Source of the DNA: Pseudomonas sp.
GTDB taxonomy: Bacteria; Pseudomonadota; Gammaproteobacteria; Pseudomonadales; Pseudomonadaceae
Assembly: GCA_003525045.1 (NCBI GenBank)
Contig: DQGF01000401.1
Location: 1-8,218, forward strand
Length of the DNA: 8,218 bases
Reading direction: 5' to 3'
This document shows positions 1-5,475 of the stretch, piece by piece (the stretch's first letter is position 1; each line of letters opens with the position of its first letter). The notes under the pieces were generated by a model. It did not search any database. It saw only the letters and a list, made by a program, of their open reading frames with translations, and was not told the DNA's origin. A program made the position numbers and the translations under genes.

Positions 1-20
1 GCAAGCCTGGCTCCTACAGG
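1..20. repeat. Partial REP element at the window edge
   Basis: The first 20 bases (GCAAGC..GGCTCCTACAGG) match the right part of the REP units at 1901 and 6589, with a small change in the centre. The left part lies outside the window. The TAG stop of the M20 hydrolase (minus strand, 14-16) falls inside the conserved CTCCTACAGG block, so the repeat supplies the end of that gene. Confidence 0.7.
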
Positions 21-1177
21 GATTGGGTGCAGCTGATGAATGACAGCATCCGTTGCAGCATGGCGTCGCAGGCGGTGAGTTGTTCAAGGCTGACGAATTC
101 GTCGGGTTTGTGGCCCTGATCCATGCTGCCGGGGCCGCAGACGACGGTGGGAATTCCTGCGGCGTCGAATAGACCACCCTCGGTTCCGAAGGCTACTGTG
201 CCGAATTCCCTGGAGTCCGAAAACGCAGCGATCAATTCAGCCGCTTCGCTGTGCGCATCGGTCGCTAATCCGGGATACGCCGACAACTCGCTGAAGCGAA
301 TCTCGCTCTGTTCACTGACCGCTCGCATGCGCGGCAGTACTTGTTGCTCGGCATAGGCTTTCAATTCTTGCGCTACTTCACTCGGATCATGCGAAGGCAA
401 CGCGCGGATTTCGAAGTCGAAGCGGCAATCGGCGGGGACGATGTTCAAGGCCTTGCCGCCGGAGATCACCCCGGTTTGCACGGTGCTGAACGGCGGATCG
501 AAACGCGCGTCGAGATGCTCGGGTGATTTGAGCCGATGGCCAATCCGCCCCAGTTCACCGATCAGTTCGGCGGCGTATTCAATGGCATTGACCCCGAGCG
601 GGGCGTACGCCGAGTGGCAGGCTTCACCGTGAATATCGCAACGCATCGCCAGTTTGCCTTTATGGCCGAGCACCGGTTTCAGCTCGGTCGGCTCGCCAAT
701 GATGCAGAGCATCGGTTTGACCGGGCGCTGCTCCAGCGCTTGGAGCAGCGAGCGCACGCCAAGGCAGCCGACTTCTTCATCGTAGGACAGCGCGATGTGC
801 ACCGGCAGTCGTAACGTGGATTTCACCAAAGACGGGACCAAGGCGAGTACGCAAGCGATGTAGCCCTTCATGTCCGCGGTGCCACGACCGTACAGGTTGC
901 CGTTGCGCTCGGTGAGCTGGAACGGTGCAACGGTCCACGGTTGGCCGTCGACGGGCACCACATCAGTGTGCCCCGACAGCACGATGCCCGGTCGATCCGC
1001 CGGGCCGAGGGTGGCGAACAGGTTGGCCTTGCTGCGTTGCTCGTTGTAGACCAGTTCGCAAGGCACGTCGAAGCCTTCGAGGTAGTCGCGGACGAACTCG
1101 ATGAGGTGCAGGTTTGATTCGCGGCTGGTGGTGTCGAACGCCACCAGGGCTTTGAGCAAATCGCGGCTGTTGCTCAT
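14..1177 (-). CDS. argE: M20-family metallohydrolase, ArgE/DapE type (acetylornithine deacetylase-like)
   Basis: A 387-residue cytosolic zinc amidohydrolase, the usual length for ArgE. The dimetal site is complete: H70 in SGHTDVVP with D72, bridging D102 in GTADMKG, the catalytic and ligand pair E134-E135 in YDEEVG, E162 in IGEPTEL, and H356 in GSMDQGHKPDEF. The lid domain spans roughly residues 170-290. Known members deacylate N-acetylornithine or related N-acyl amino acids and di-acids. I chose ATG 1177 over a longer frame because AGGAG lies 7 nt upstream, the M20 fold begins there, and the ATG overlaps the stop of the DUF1028 gene (ATGA), suggesting translational coupling. The setting is catabolic, behind a monooxygenase, Rid and DUF1028, so the true substrate may be another N-acyl or N-modified amino acid rather than acetylornithine. 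The gene symbol follows the family, not proven function. The TAG stop lies within a REP repeat. Confidence 0.9.
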   Translation of the reverse strand: MSNSRDLLKALVAFDTTSRESNLHLIEFVRDYLEGFDVPCELVYNEQRSKANLFATLGPADRPGIVLSGHTDVVPVDGQPWTVAPFQLTERNGNLYGRGTADMKGYIACVLALVPSLVKSTLRLPVHIALSYDEEVGCLGVRSLLQALEQRPVKPMLCIIGEPTELKPVLGHKGKLAMRCDIHGEACHSAYAPLGVNAIEYAAELIGELGRIGHRLKSPEHLDARFDPPFSTVQTGVISGGKALNIVPADCRFDFEIRALPSHDPSEVAQELKAYAEQQVLPRMRAVSEQSEIRFSELSAYPGLATDAHSEAAELIAAFSDSREFGTVAFGTEGGLFDAAGIPTVVCGPGSMDQGHKPDEFVSLEQLTACDAMLQRMLSFISCTQSL

Positions 1178-1851
1178 CGGTCGTCTCCTGCGACGCCGTA
1201 GCCAGGGGACTTGTCGGGAGCCAGGGCGCGGTCGATGTAGTCCTGAACTTGTGGGCGATAGGCGTCCCACAGTTTCTCAAGTTGGCCGATTGGATTGTCG
1301 TCAGCCCAGTCGACCCGCAGGTTGATGATCGGCCAGGTCAGTTCGCCGACCACCACCATCGCCGCCGAATGCACCGGCCCGGCTTCGCCACCTGCGGCGA
1401 TGGCGGCTTTCATGGCGGCGAGCAGGCGGTCGGCCAGTTGGCCCTCGCCATGCTCGAACGCTTCGACCATGGCTTCGATCACTGCACGGTCCGCGAGCAT
1501 GTTGCCGGCGGCCACGCATTGTTCGCCGGACACCGCGTTGTGATTGCCCAGGGTTTGCGAGCCGCTGAAGTGGGCGGTGCGGCCGAGGTGGTCAATGGCA
1601 GTGATCTGGCGGTATTGGCTGTAGCCGTTGCGGGTCAGGACTTTGTCCAGGGCATCAAAGGGCGCCAGGCCTTGTTCCATGAGGGCGAGGGTTTCCGGGC
1701 CGAGGGATGGCAGGGTGATGTTTTGCGTGGAGACAGCGCCGACACCCGGCAGCAGCCAGGGGCAGCGGGCGCCGACGGCGATGCTCGAGGAACTGATGGC
1801 GATGCCGAACTGGCCGGTGTCGGGGCAGCGGGCGGTGATGGAGAAGGTCAT
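1174..1851 (-). CDS. DUF1028 family protein (Ntn-hydrolase-like)
   Basis: A 225-residue protein with the DUF1028 pattern along its length: N-terminal TFSITARCPDTGQFGIAI, then AVGARCPW, GVGAVSTQN, the Asp-containing ITAIDHLGRTAHFSGSQT, the core VAAGNMLADRAVIEAM near residues 115-130, and an AAGGEAG segment near 153-159. No signal peptide or membrane segment is visible, so it is probably cytosolic. The family resembles Ntn-hydrolases and recurs beside amidohydrolases and Rid proteins, but I know of no established reaction. AAGGAG lies 7 nt upstream of ATG 1851. Its TGA overlaps the start of the downstream M20 hydrolase by 4 nt, so the two are probably made together. A REP pair separates it from the upstream rid gene and could give this half of the operon different mRNA levels. 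The family call is firm; the function is unknown. Confidence 0.88.
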   Translation of the reverse strand: MTFSITARCPDTGQFGIAISSSSIAVGARCPWLLPGVGAVSTQNITLPSLGPETLALMEQGLAPFDALDKVLTRNGYSQYRQITAIDHLGRTAHFSGSQTLGNHNAVSGEQCVAAGNMLADRAVIEAMVEAFEHGEGQLADRLLAAMKAAIAAGGEAGPVHSAAMVVVGELTWPIINLRVDWADDNPIGQLEKLWDAYRPQVQDYIDRALAPDKSPGYGVAGDDR

Positions 1852-1900
1852 GGATTTGCTCCTTGGTTGGCCATTGGCAAAGGGGGCGTTTGTGCGGGCG

Positions 1901-1980
1901 CCTTCGCGAGCAAGCTTCGCTCCTACAGGGGATCCGGGGCATAGGAAGATCTCTGTAGGAGCGAAGCTTGCTCGCGAAGG
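1901..1980. repeat. Inverted pair of REP elements (BIME)
   Basis: Two 28-base arms, 1901-1928 and 1953-1980, are perfect reverse complements separated by 24 nt. Each arm is itself near-palindromic around GCGAGCAAGCTTCGCTC and ends in CTACAG. This is the standard Pseudomonas paired REP layout. It fills most of the 149-nt gap between the rid stop and the DUF1028 start, so the operon transcript would form a long hairpin here, which may stabilise the upstream mRNA or reduce read-through. It is not a classical terminator, as no T-run follows on the minus strand. Confidence 0.92.
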
Positions 1981-2000
1981 CCGCGACTCGGTCTGCTGCC

Positions 2001-2417
2001 TTACTCCGGAATCACCGCAATCACATCAATCTCCATCAACCACTGCGGCTGCCACAACGCCGACACCACCAACCCGGTCGAAATCGGAAACACCCCCTTG
2101 AGCCACTTCCCAACTTCCTGATAAACCGGCTCGCGATACCGCGGATCGATCAGGTAGGTGGTGGTTTTCACGATGTGGCTAAGATCACTGCCGGCTTCTT
2201 CCAGCAGCTGCTTGACGTTGCGCATGGCTTGCTCGGCTTGCGCCCGCGGGTCGCCCAGGCCGACCAGCTTGCCTTCGAAATCGGTCCCGACCTGGCCGCG
2301 AACATAGACGGTGTTGCCGGCGCGTACGGCCTGGCACAGGTCATTGTCCAGGCTCTGGTTCGGGTAGGTTTCCTTGGTGTTGAACATGCGAATACGGGTG
2401 TGGGTTGGCGTGGACAT
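2001..2417 (-). CDS. RidA/YjgF-family protein lacking the deaminase arginine
   Basis: A 138-residue small trimer-type protein of the YjgF/YER057c/UK114 family. Recognisable parts are VRAGNTVYVRGQVGTD (31-46), DPRAQAEQAMRNVKQLLEEAG (56-76), the central VKTTTYLIDPRY (83-94) and the C-terminal strand MEIDVIAVIPE (128-138). Archetypal RidA hydrolyses reactive enamine/imine intermediates using an arginine in an F-P-A-R context near residue 105. Here that position reads FPIST, with Ser113 in place of Arg, so imine deamination by the known mechanism is doubtful. The protein probably belongs to one of the Rid groups without that arginine. ATG 2417 has CAGGAG 7 nt upstream; a second in-frame ATG ten codons in (MFNTKE) is possible. 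It sits 19 nt downstream of the flavoprotein gene, so the two are almost surely cotranscribed and may act on successive intermediates. Confidence 0.9.
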   Translation of the reverse strand: MSTPTHTRIRMFNTKETYPNQSLDNDLCQAVRAGNTVYVRGQVGTDFEGKLVGLGDPRAQAEQAMRNVKQLLEEAGSDLSHIVKTTTYLIDPRYREPVYQEVGKWLKGVFPISTGLVVSALWQPQWLMEIDVIAVIPE

Positions 2418-2436
2418 GTGAAGCTCCTGAAAAGTC

Positions 2437-3747
2437 TTAAGCACTGACAGTGGTTTTATGGGCGACCGGGACGGTTTCCGCCTCGCGCTGCAATTCGTCG
2501 CGGTATTCAAGGTATGAACGCTGGATGGCGATGTGGTCCGCCACGTACTTGGCATCGTGCCAAACGCCCCAGATGAACGAAGAACCGCGACGGGACTGCC
2601 ACGGCAGGCCGAGGAAATACAAGCCAGGTTCGTTCGAAACGCCGCGTTGATGCTTTGGCTTGCCGTTGTCGTCGAAGGCATCGACCTTCAGCCAGCTGTA
2701 ATCGGTGGCGAAACCGGTGGCCCAGATGATCGAAGTCACGCCGGCCTTGGCCAGGTCGAGTTGCAGAATCGGGTTGGTCACGCACTCTGGGTCCGGGAAG
2801 GTGTGACGGGCTTGCGGTTCTTGCGGCAGGTCCAGGCCATTGCGCTCGATGTAGGCATCGGCGGCATTGAGCAGCGCCAGGTAGTTCTCATCGCCGCGCG
2901 CCAGATTGTCGGCAAGGTTCGGCTGGAAAGTCGCCACGGCGCCATTGAACGCTTGGGTCAGACCGACCAGCGTCATGCCGCGATGGGCCAGCTCGCGGAA
3001 GTCCACCGTGCGGCCGCCATGGGCGCCACTCACCGCGATGGTCACGTGTTCCCGGCCGGGTTTCATCGCCGCCTGATCCCATTCGCCGAGCACACCCAGC
3101 CACCAGCAGAAATCCCGGTTGCGATAGGCGCGAGGAGGGCGGTCGTGGGCGCCGACCGAGAGGTAAACCTTCTTGCCGGCACGCTGCAATTCATCAGCGA
3201 TCTGCACGCCGGACGAGCCAGCGCCGACGACGAGCACAGCACCTTCGGGCAGTTGCGCCGGATTGCGGTAGTCGGCCGAGTGGATCTGCAGGAATGGCTG
3301 ATCTTTCGGCGCACTCGGCGGGATGACCGGACGCTGGAAAGGTCCGGTGGCGGCCACCACACGGTTGGCCTCGATCACGCCTTCGCAGGTTTCAATGGTG
3401 AAGCCGGGACGGCCAACGTTGCGTTGAACCTTTTTCACGTCGACGCCGGTACGAATCGGCGCATTGAACTTCCTGGCATAGGCTTCGAAATAATCGGCGA
3501 CCCGTTCTTTCGGGGCAAAACCATCGGGGCTCAGATCGTCAAACTCGAGGCCGGGAAAACGGTCATGCCAAGCCGGACCATTGGCCACCAGCGAATCCCA
3601 ACGCCCGGTGCGCCAGCGCTCGGCGATACGGCTGCGCTCCAGCACCAGGTGCGGCACCCCGAGTTTGCTCAAGTGTTCACTCATGGCCACGCCAGCCTGA
3701 CCGGCGCCAACAATCAGCGTATCTATTTTTATTGTTTCAGTGGTCAT
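2437..3747 (-). CDS. FAD/NAD(P)H-dependent flavoprotein monooxygenase (FMO/CzcO-like)
   Basis: A 436-residue cytosolic flavoprotein with two Rossmann folds. The FAD-binding motif GAGQAG is at residues 14-19 and followed by an acidic strand end, VLER (35-38). The NADPH-binding motif GAGSSG is at 175-180, and the C-terminal IWATGFATDYSW block (341-352) is typical of this family. A VAATGPFQRP turn (131-140) and HSADYRNP (156-163) correspond to the region of the FMO signature, but the strict F-x-G-x-x-x-H signature is not intact. Relatives N- or S-oxygenate soft nucleophiles or do Baeyer-Villiger chemistry; many are annotated as CzcO or 'putative K+ transport flavoprotein', which is uninformative here. 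ATG 3747 has AAGG about 8 nt upstream. As first gene of the minus-strand cluster it probably performs the opening oxidation, with Rid, DUF1028 and the M20 hydrolase following. The substrate cannot be deduced. Confidence 0.9.
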   Translation of the reverse strand: MTTETIKIDTLIVGAGQAGVAMSEHLSKLGVPHLVLERSRIAERWRTGRWDSLVANGPAWHDRFPGLEFDDLSPDGFAPKERVADYFEAYARKFNAPIRTGVDVKKVQRNVGRPGFTIETCEGVIEANRVVAATGPFQRPVIPPSAPKDQPFLQIHSADYRNPAQLPEGAVLVVGAGSSGVQIADELQRAGKKVYLSVGAHDRPPRAYRNRDFCWWLGVLGEWDQAAMKPGREHVTIAVSGAHGGRTVDFRELAHRGMTLVGLTQAFNGAVATFQPNLADNLARGDENYLALLNAADAYIERNGLDLPQEPQARHTFPDPECVTNPILQLDLAKAGVTSIIWATGFATDYSWLKVDAFDDNGKPKHQRGVSNEPGLYFLGLPWQSRRGSSFIWGVWHDAKYVADHIAIQRSYLEYRDELQREAETVPVAHKTTVSA

Positions 3748-3777
3748 CTCAATACCCTTGAAAGTTGGATTTAGGTC

Positions 3778-3792
3778 GCTAACGGCCTACCA
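3778..3792 (-). promoter_or_regulatory. Weak sigma-54-like promoter element upstream of the flavoprotein gene
   Basis: Read on the minus strand the sequence is TGGTAGGCCGTTAGC. GG and GC are 12 nt apart, as in the -24/-12 consensus, but the flanking bases fit poorly. Transcription would start near 3766, leaving a short leader with the ribosome site. It competes with the sigma-70 candidate at 3835-3863. Confidence 0.2.
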
Positions 3793-3807
3793 TTTCTTGG
3801 GCTCAAG

Positions 3808-3825
3808 ACTAGGGATCACCCTGGT
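3808..3825. promoter_or_regulatory. Operator-like palindrome in the flavoprotein upstream region
   Basis: ACTAGGGATCACCCTGGT has 7-base arms with one mismatch around a 4-base centre. It lies 61-78 nt upstream of the flavoprotein ATG and just downstream of the candidate sigma-70 -10 box, the place where a repressor would block initiation. No regulator for it is encoded in the window next to the operon. The symmetry is seen directly; the role is inferred. Confidence 0.35.
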
Positions 3826-3834
3826 ATAGGTAAA

Positions 3835-3863
3835 ATATTATTAAGCTGGCATTTGACTATAAA
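3835..3863 (-). promoter_or_regulatory. Candidate sigma-70 promoter for the flavoprotein operon
   Basis: On the minus strand a TTTATA -35 box (3858-3863) and a TAATAT -10 box (3835-3840) are separated by 17 nt, each matching consensus at four of six positions. They sit in an A/T-rich patch that stands out from the G/C-rich surroundings. Predicted start is near 3828, right beside the palindrome at 3808-3825. Confidence 0.3.
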
Positions 3864-3938
3864 TAACTGATGCAGAGGCTTCGGGCCGGCGTATAGGCTC
3901 GCTGCGATTTCGAAAACTATCTTTGGGTTGAGCTGATA

Positions 3939-4064
3939 ATGGACAGATGGGCGCTGCACTGGCTGGAAGCCTCAGGGAGCCTTGACGAATTTCGCGACGA
4001 GGTGATCGGCGAATTCGAAGCGGCCTACAAGAGGGCGGATCGCCTTATATCCTGCATCCGCTGA
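3939..4064 (+). pseudogene. Coding-like 41-codon fragment, possibly the displaced N-terminus of the HD hydrolase
   Basis: ATG 3939 opens a 41-codon frame (MDRWALHWLEASGSLDEFRD, then more) ending at TGA 4062. Codon use up to about 4030 is typical of Pseudomonas genes (ctg, gcg, gcc, gac, atc, ggc), so this stretch was probably once translated. Near 4040 its frame runs into the start of the RelA/SpoT-like HD domain, which continues in a different frame. Adding one base near 4043 would join them as ..ADRPYILHPLKV. The first 30 residues do not resemble the usual family N-terminus (an alpha-helix leading to HAGQxDK), so a fusion with another gene is as likely as a simple frameshift. No good ribosome site is visible. 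Confidence 0.35.
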
Positions 4065-4069
4065 AAGTC

Positions 4070-4390
4070 ATGCTGCGGGTCGGCACCCTCGAAGAACGCA
4101 TCGTTGCGGTGCTGCATGACGTGGTCGAAGACTGCGGCGTCAGTCTGGATGACCTGCGCAAGGAAGGTTTCAGCGAAACGGTGCTGGAGGCTATCGCGTC
4201 GGTGACCAAAGTGCCGGGCGAATCCTATGAGGCATTCGTCGAACGCGCGGCGCTGAACCCTATTGGCCGGGTGGTAAAACTGGCGGACCTGGAAGAGAAC
4301 AGTGATTTAACTCGGATCGCACAGCCATCCTGGGACGATCTGGAGCGCATTGAAAAGTATCGACGGGCGATCGGCGTGTTGCGCTCGTAA
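4070..4390 (+). CDS. RelA/SpoT-type HD-domain hydrolase, N-terminally truncated
   Basis: The 106-residue frame carries the HD motif of (p)ppGpp-hydrolase-like proteins: AVLHDVVEDCG (residues 13-23, with H16-D17 and E20-D21), VTKVPGESYEAFVERA (45-60), then VVKLADLEENSD (68-79) with the conserved Asp73, and a C-terminal ERIEKYRRA helix. Intact small relatives begin with a helix and a segment giving PYILHPL, whose histidine is a metal ligand. Here GGSPYILHPLKV is present in the same frame just upstream (4037-4069), but no start codon precedes it and a stop lies at 3983. From ATG 4070 the protein would lack the first metal-binding histidine and should be inactive. ATG 4070 has only a weak GAAAG upstream. 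This is most likely a decayed alarmone-hydrolase-like gene, though a sequencing error at about 4043 cannot be excluded. Confidence 0.6.
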   Translation: MLRVGTLEERIVAVLHDVVEDCGVSLDDLRKEGFSETVLEAIASVTKVPGESYEAFVERAALNPIGRVVKLADLEENSDLTRIAQPSWDDLERIEKYRRAIGVLRS

Positions 4391-4400
4391 CGTCACGGAA

Positions 4401-4493
4401 TTACCAGGGGTGTTTGGCCAGGATCGCCTTTAGCGCCTCGGTGACCAGAGCAATCAGGATGGGTTTGGAACTCGCCTGCATCTCGGCAACCAT
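4401..4493 (-). pseudogene. Short coding-like remnant or small ORF of unknown identity
   Basis: On the minus strand ATG 4493 to TAA 4401 encodes 30 residues, MVAEMQASSKPILIALVTEA and then LKAILAKHPW. It has G/C-rich third positions and an amphipathic helical character. There is no convincing ribosome site. It looks like the C-terminal end of a lost gene, or a small ORF, inside the damaged middle block. I do not recognise it. Confidence 0.25.
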
Positions 4494-4594
4494 CGGTTTG
4501 ATCAATAACCACCATCAAGCAATGCAAATTCTGTTTTTCTATCATCAGAGGAAGATAGCGTCATACCGAACTCGCCTTTGAAGGAACGTGCGCG

Positions 4595-5224
4595 ATGAAA
4601 ATCTCTACGATGCTGACCCTTGTCGCCGTATTGACCGGCAGTGTTGCCGCCACCGTGCCGGCCTACGCTGGCGAACAGTCCTGCCACTTCCTGCCGATTA
4701 CCGACAGCTCCGCCAGCCTGCAGCATGCCCAATCGGTGGGTGTGCTTTACAGCGAAAACACGCTAAACACCCTCGAATACCTCGAGCAGTACCATGCCGT
4801 AGCGCTCAAGGGTGCGAAGAATCCTGCGCTGGATTCGCGCATCAGCAACGCGTTCGTCAACAGCTCCGATCCGACACTGGCGATCAACTGGCTGATGGCT
4901 TCGCTGCAGAAGGCGTTCGGCTCGGTGACTGTCTACGACAACCTTGATGCGCTGGTGCAGTCTCACCCTGATGTAGTGGTGATGCTGGACACCTACAGCC
5001 GTCTGGTGTCGAAGCGCAATAACCAGGTTGAGGCGCGGTTCCTGGCCAAATTTTATGATTCGAATTTGCAGTACATCGGCAAGGCTGAAGGCGTCGGCGC
5101 CAAACAGATGCCTTCTGTCTGGGTGCATGGCAAGGCGGCACCGGAGATTGCCGCGCAGATTGACCAGCAAACCGAGTTGCAACTAAATGCCCTAAACAGT
5201 TCGATGCGTCGCTCAAGGCATTGA
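4595..5224 (+). CDS. Secreted protein of unknown function, probably frameshifted at its 3' end
   Basis: A 209-residue protein with a clear Sec signal peptide: MK, a hydrophobic stretch to about residue 20, and VPAYA before cleavage at 25/26, so it is likely periplasmic. There is no lipobox; one cysteine lies at residue 30. The mature part alternates helices and strands (WLMASLQKAFGSVTVYDNLD, DVVVMLDTYSRL, FLAKFYDSNLQYIGKAEG), a layout seen in small periplasmic proteins of the YajG/DUF4136 sort, but I cannot assign a family. AAGGA lies 9 nt before ATG 4595, and a TATCAT box at 4540 could be its -10. The reading ends in an odd basic tail (SSMRRSRH). One extra base in the A-run near 5194-5196 would instead give LKQFDASLKALTAGNAAHVA ending at TGA 5257, which looks far more gene-like. 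A deletion or sequencing error there is likely. Confidence 0.75.
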   Translation: MKISTMLTLVAVLTGSVAATVPAYAGEQSCHFLPITDSSASLQHAQSVGVLYSENTLNTLEYLEQYHAVALKGAKNPALDSRISNAFVNSSDPTLAINWLMASLQKAFGSVTVYDNLDALVQSHPDVVVMLDTYSRLVSKRNNQVEARFLAKFYDSNLQYIGKAEGVGAKQMPSVWVHGKAAPEIAAQIDQQTELQLNALNSSMRRSRH

Positions 5225-5400
5225 CGGCGGGCAATGCGGCCCACGTTGCCAGCAACTGAACTCGCTCCCCGATAGCCTGCCATCTGCAAGAATGGTATTG
5301 ACGAACACTTTGAGGTCGAAATCTGACACGCCTCGATGATCCCTGACGCCGACAATCCGCTTGGTGCAACAACCTTGAAAGCGGCGCGCGGAGATCAACG

Positions 5401-5475
5401 ATGGCTATCAGTGTTTTTGACGTGTTCAAGCCAGGAGAAGGGGCCGCCAGTTCCCATACCGTCGGGCCGCTGCGT
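5401..5475 (+). pseudogene. 5' relic of an L-serine dehydratase gene (sdaA/sdaB), fused to the regulator
   Basis: The first 25 codons read MAISVFDVFK and then PGEGAASSHTVGPLR. L-serine ammonia-lyases begin with the hallmark [21 protein letters not shown]. About 19 of 25 positions agree with the Pseudomonas form as I remember it, including SSHTVGP. After that the dehydratase similarity stops and the regulator's own domain starts by about residue 34. The relic keeps a start codon and ribosome site, so it now supplies translation initiation for the regulator. The gene-level origin is strong; whether the N-terminal peptide matters is unknown. Confidence 0.75.

Noticed and set aside
1178..1270. 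Upstream start for the M20 hydrolase at 1270
   Set aside because: The extra 31 residues are Arg/Pro-rich, unlike the family, and overlap the DUF1028 coding region. ATG 1177 has a good ribosome site and ATGA coupling.
1249..1944. Plus-strand open frame of 231 codons opposite the DUF1028 gene
   Set aside because: A low-complexity Gly/Ala/Asp antisense product that runs through a REP element, with no domain signal.
1901..1980. Inverted repeat considered as a rho-independent terminator or a CRISPR-like repeat
   Set aside because: There is no T-run after the hairpin on the minus strand and no regular spacers; the same core recurs elsewhere as REP.
2533..3774. Long plus-strand open frame of 413 codons opposite the flavoprotein gene
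   Set aside because: It is the antisense shadow of a well-conserved flavoprotein with both nucleotide-binding motifs. It shows no recognisable domain and has no ribosome site.
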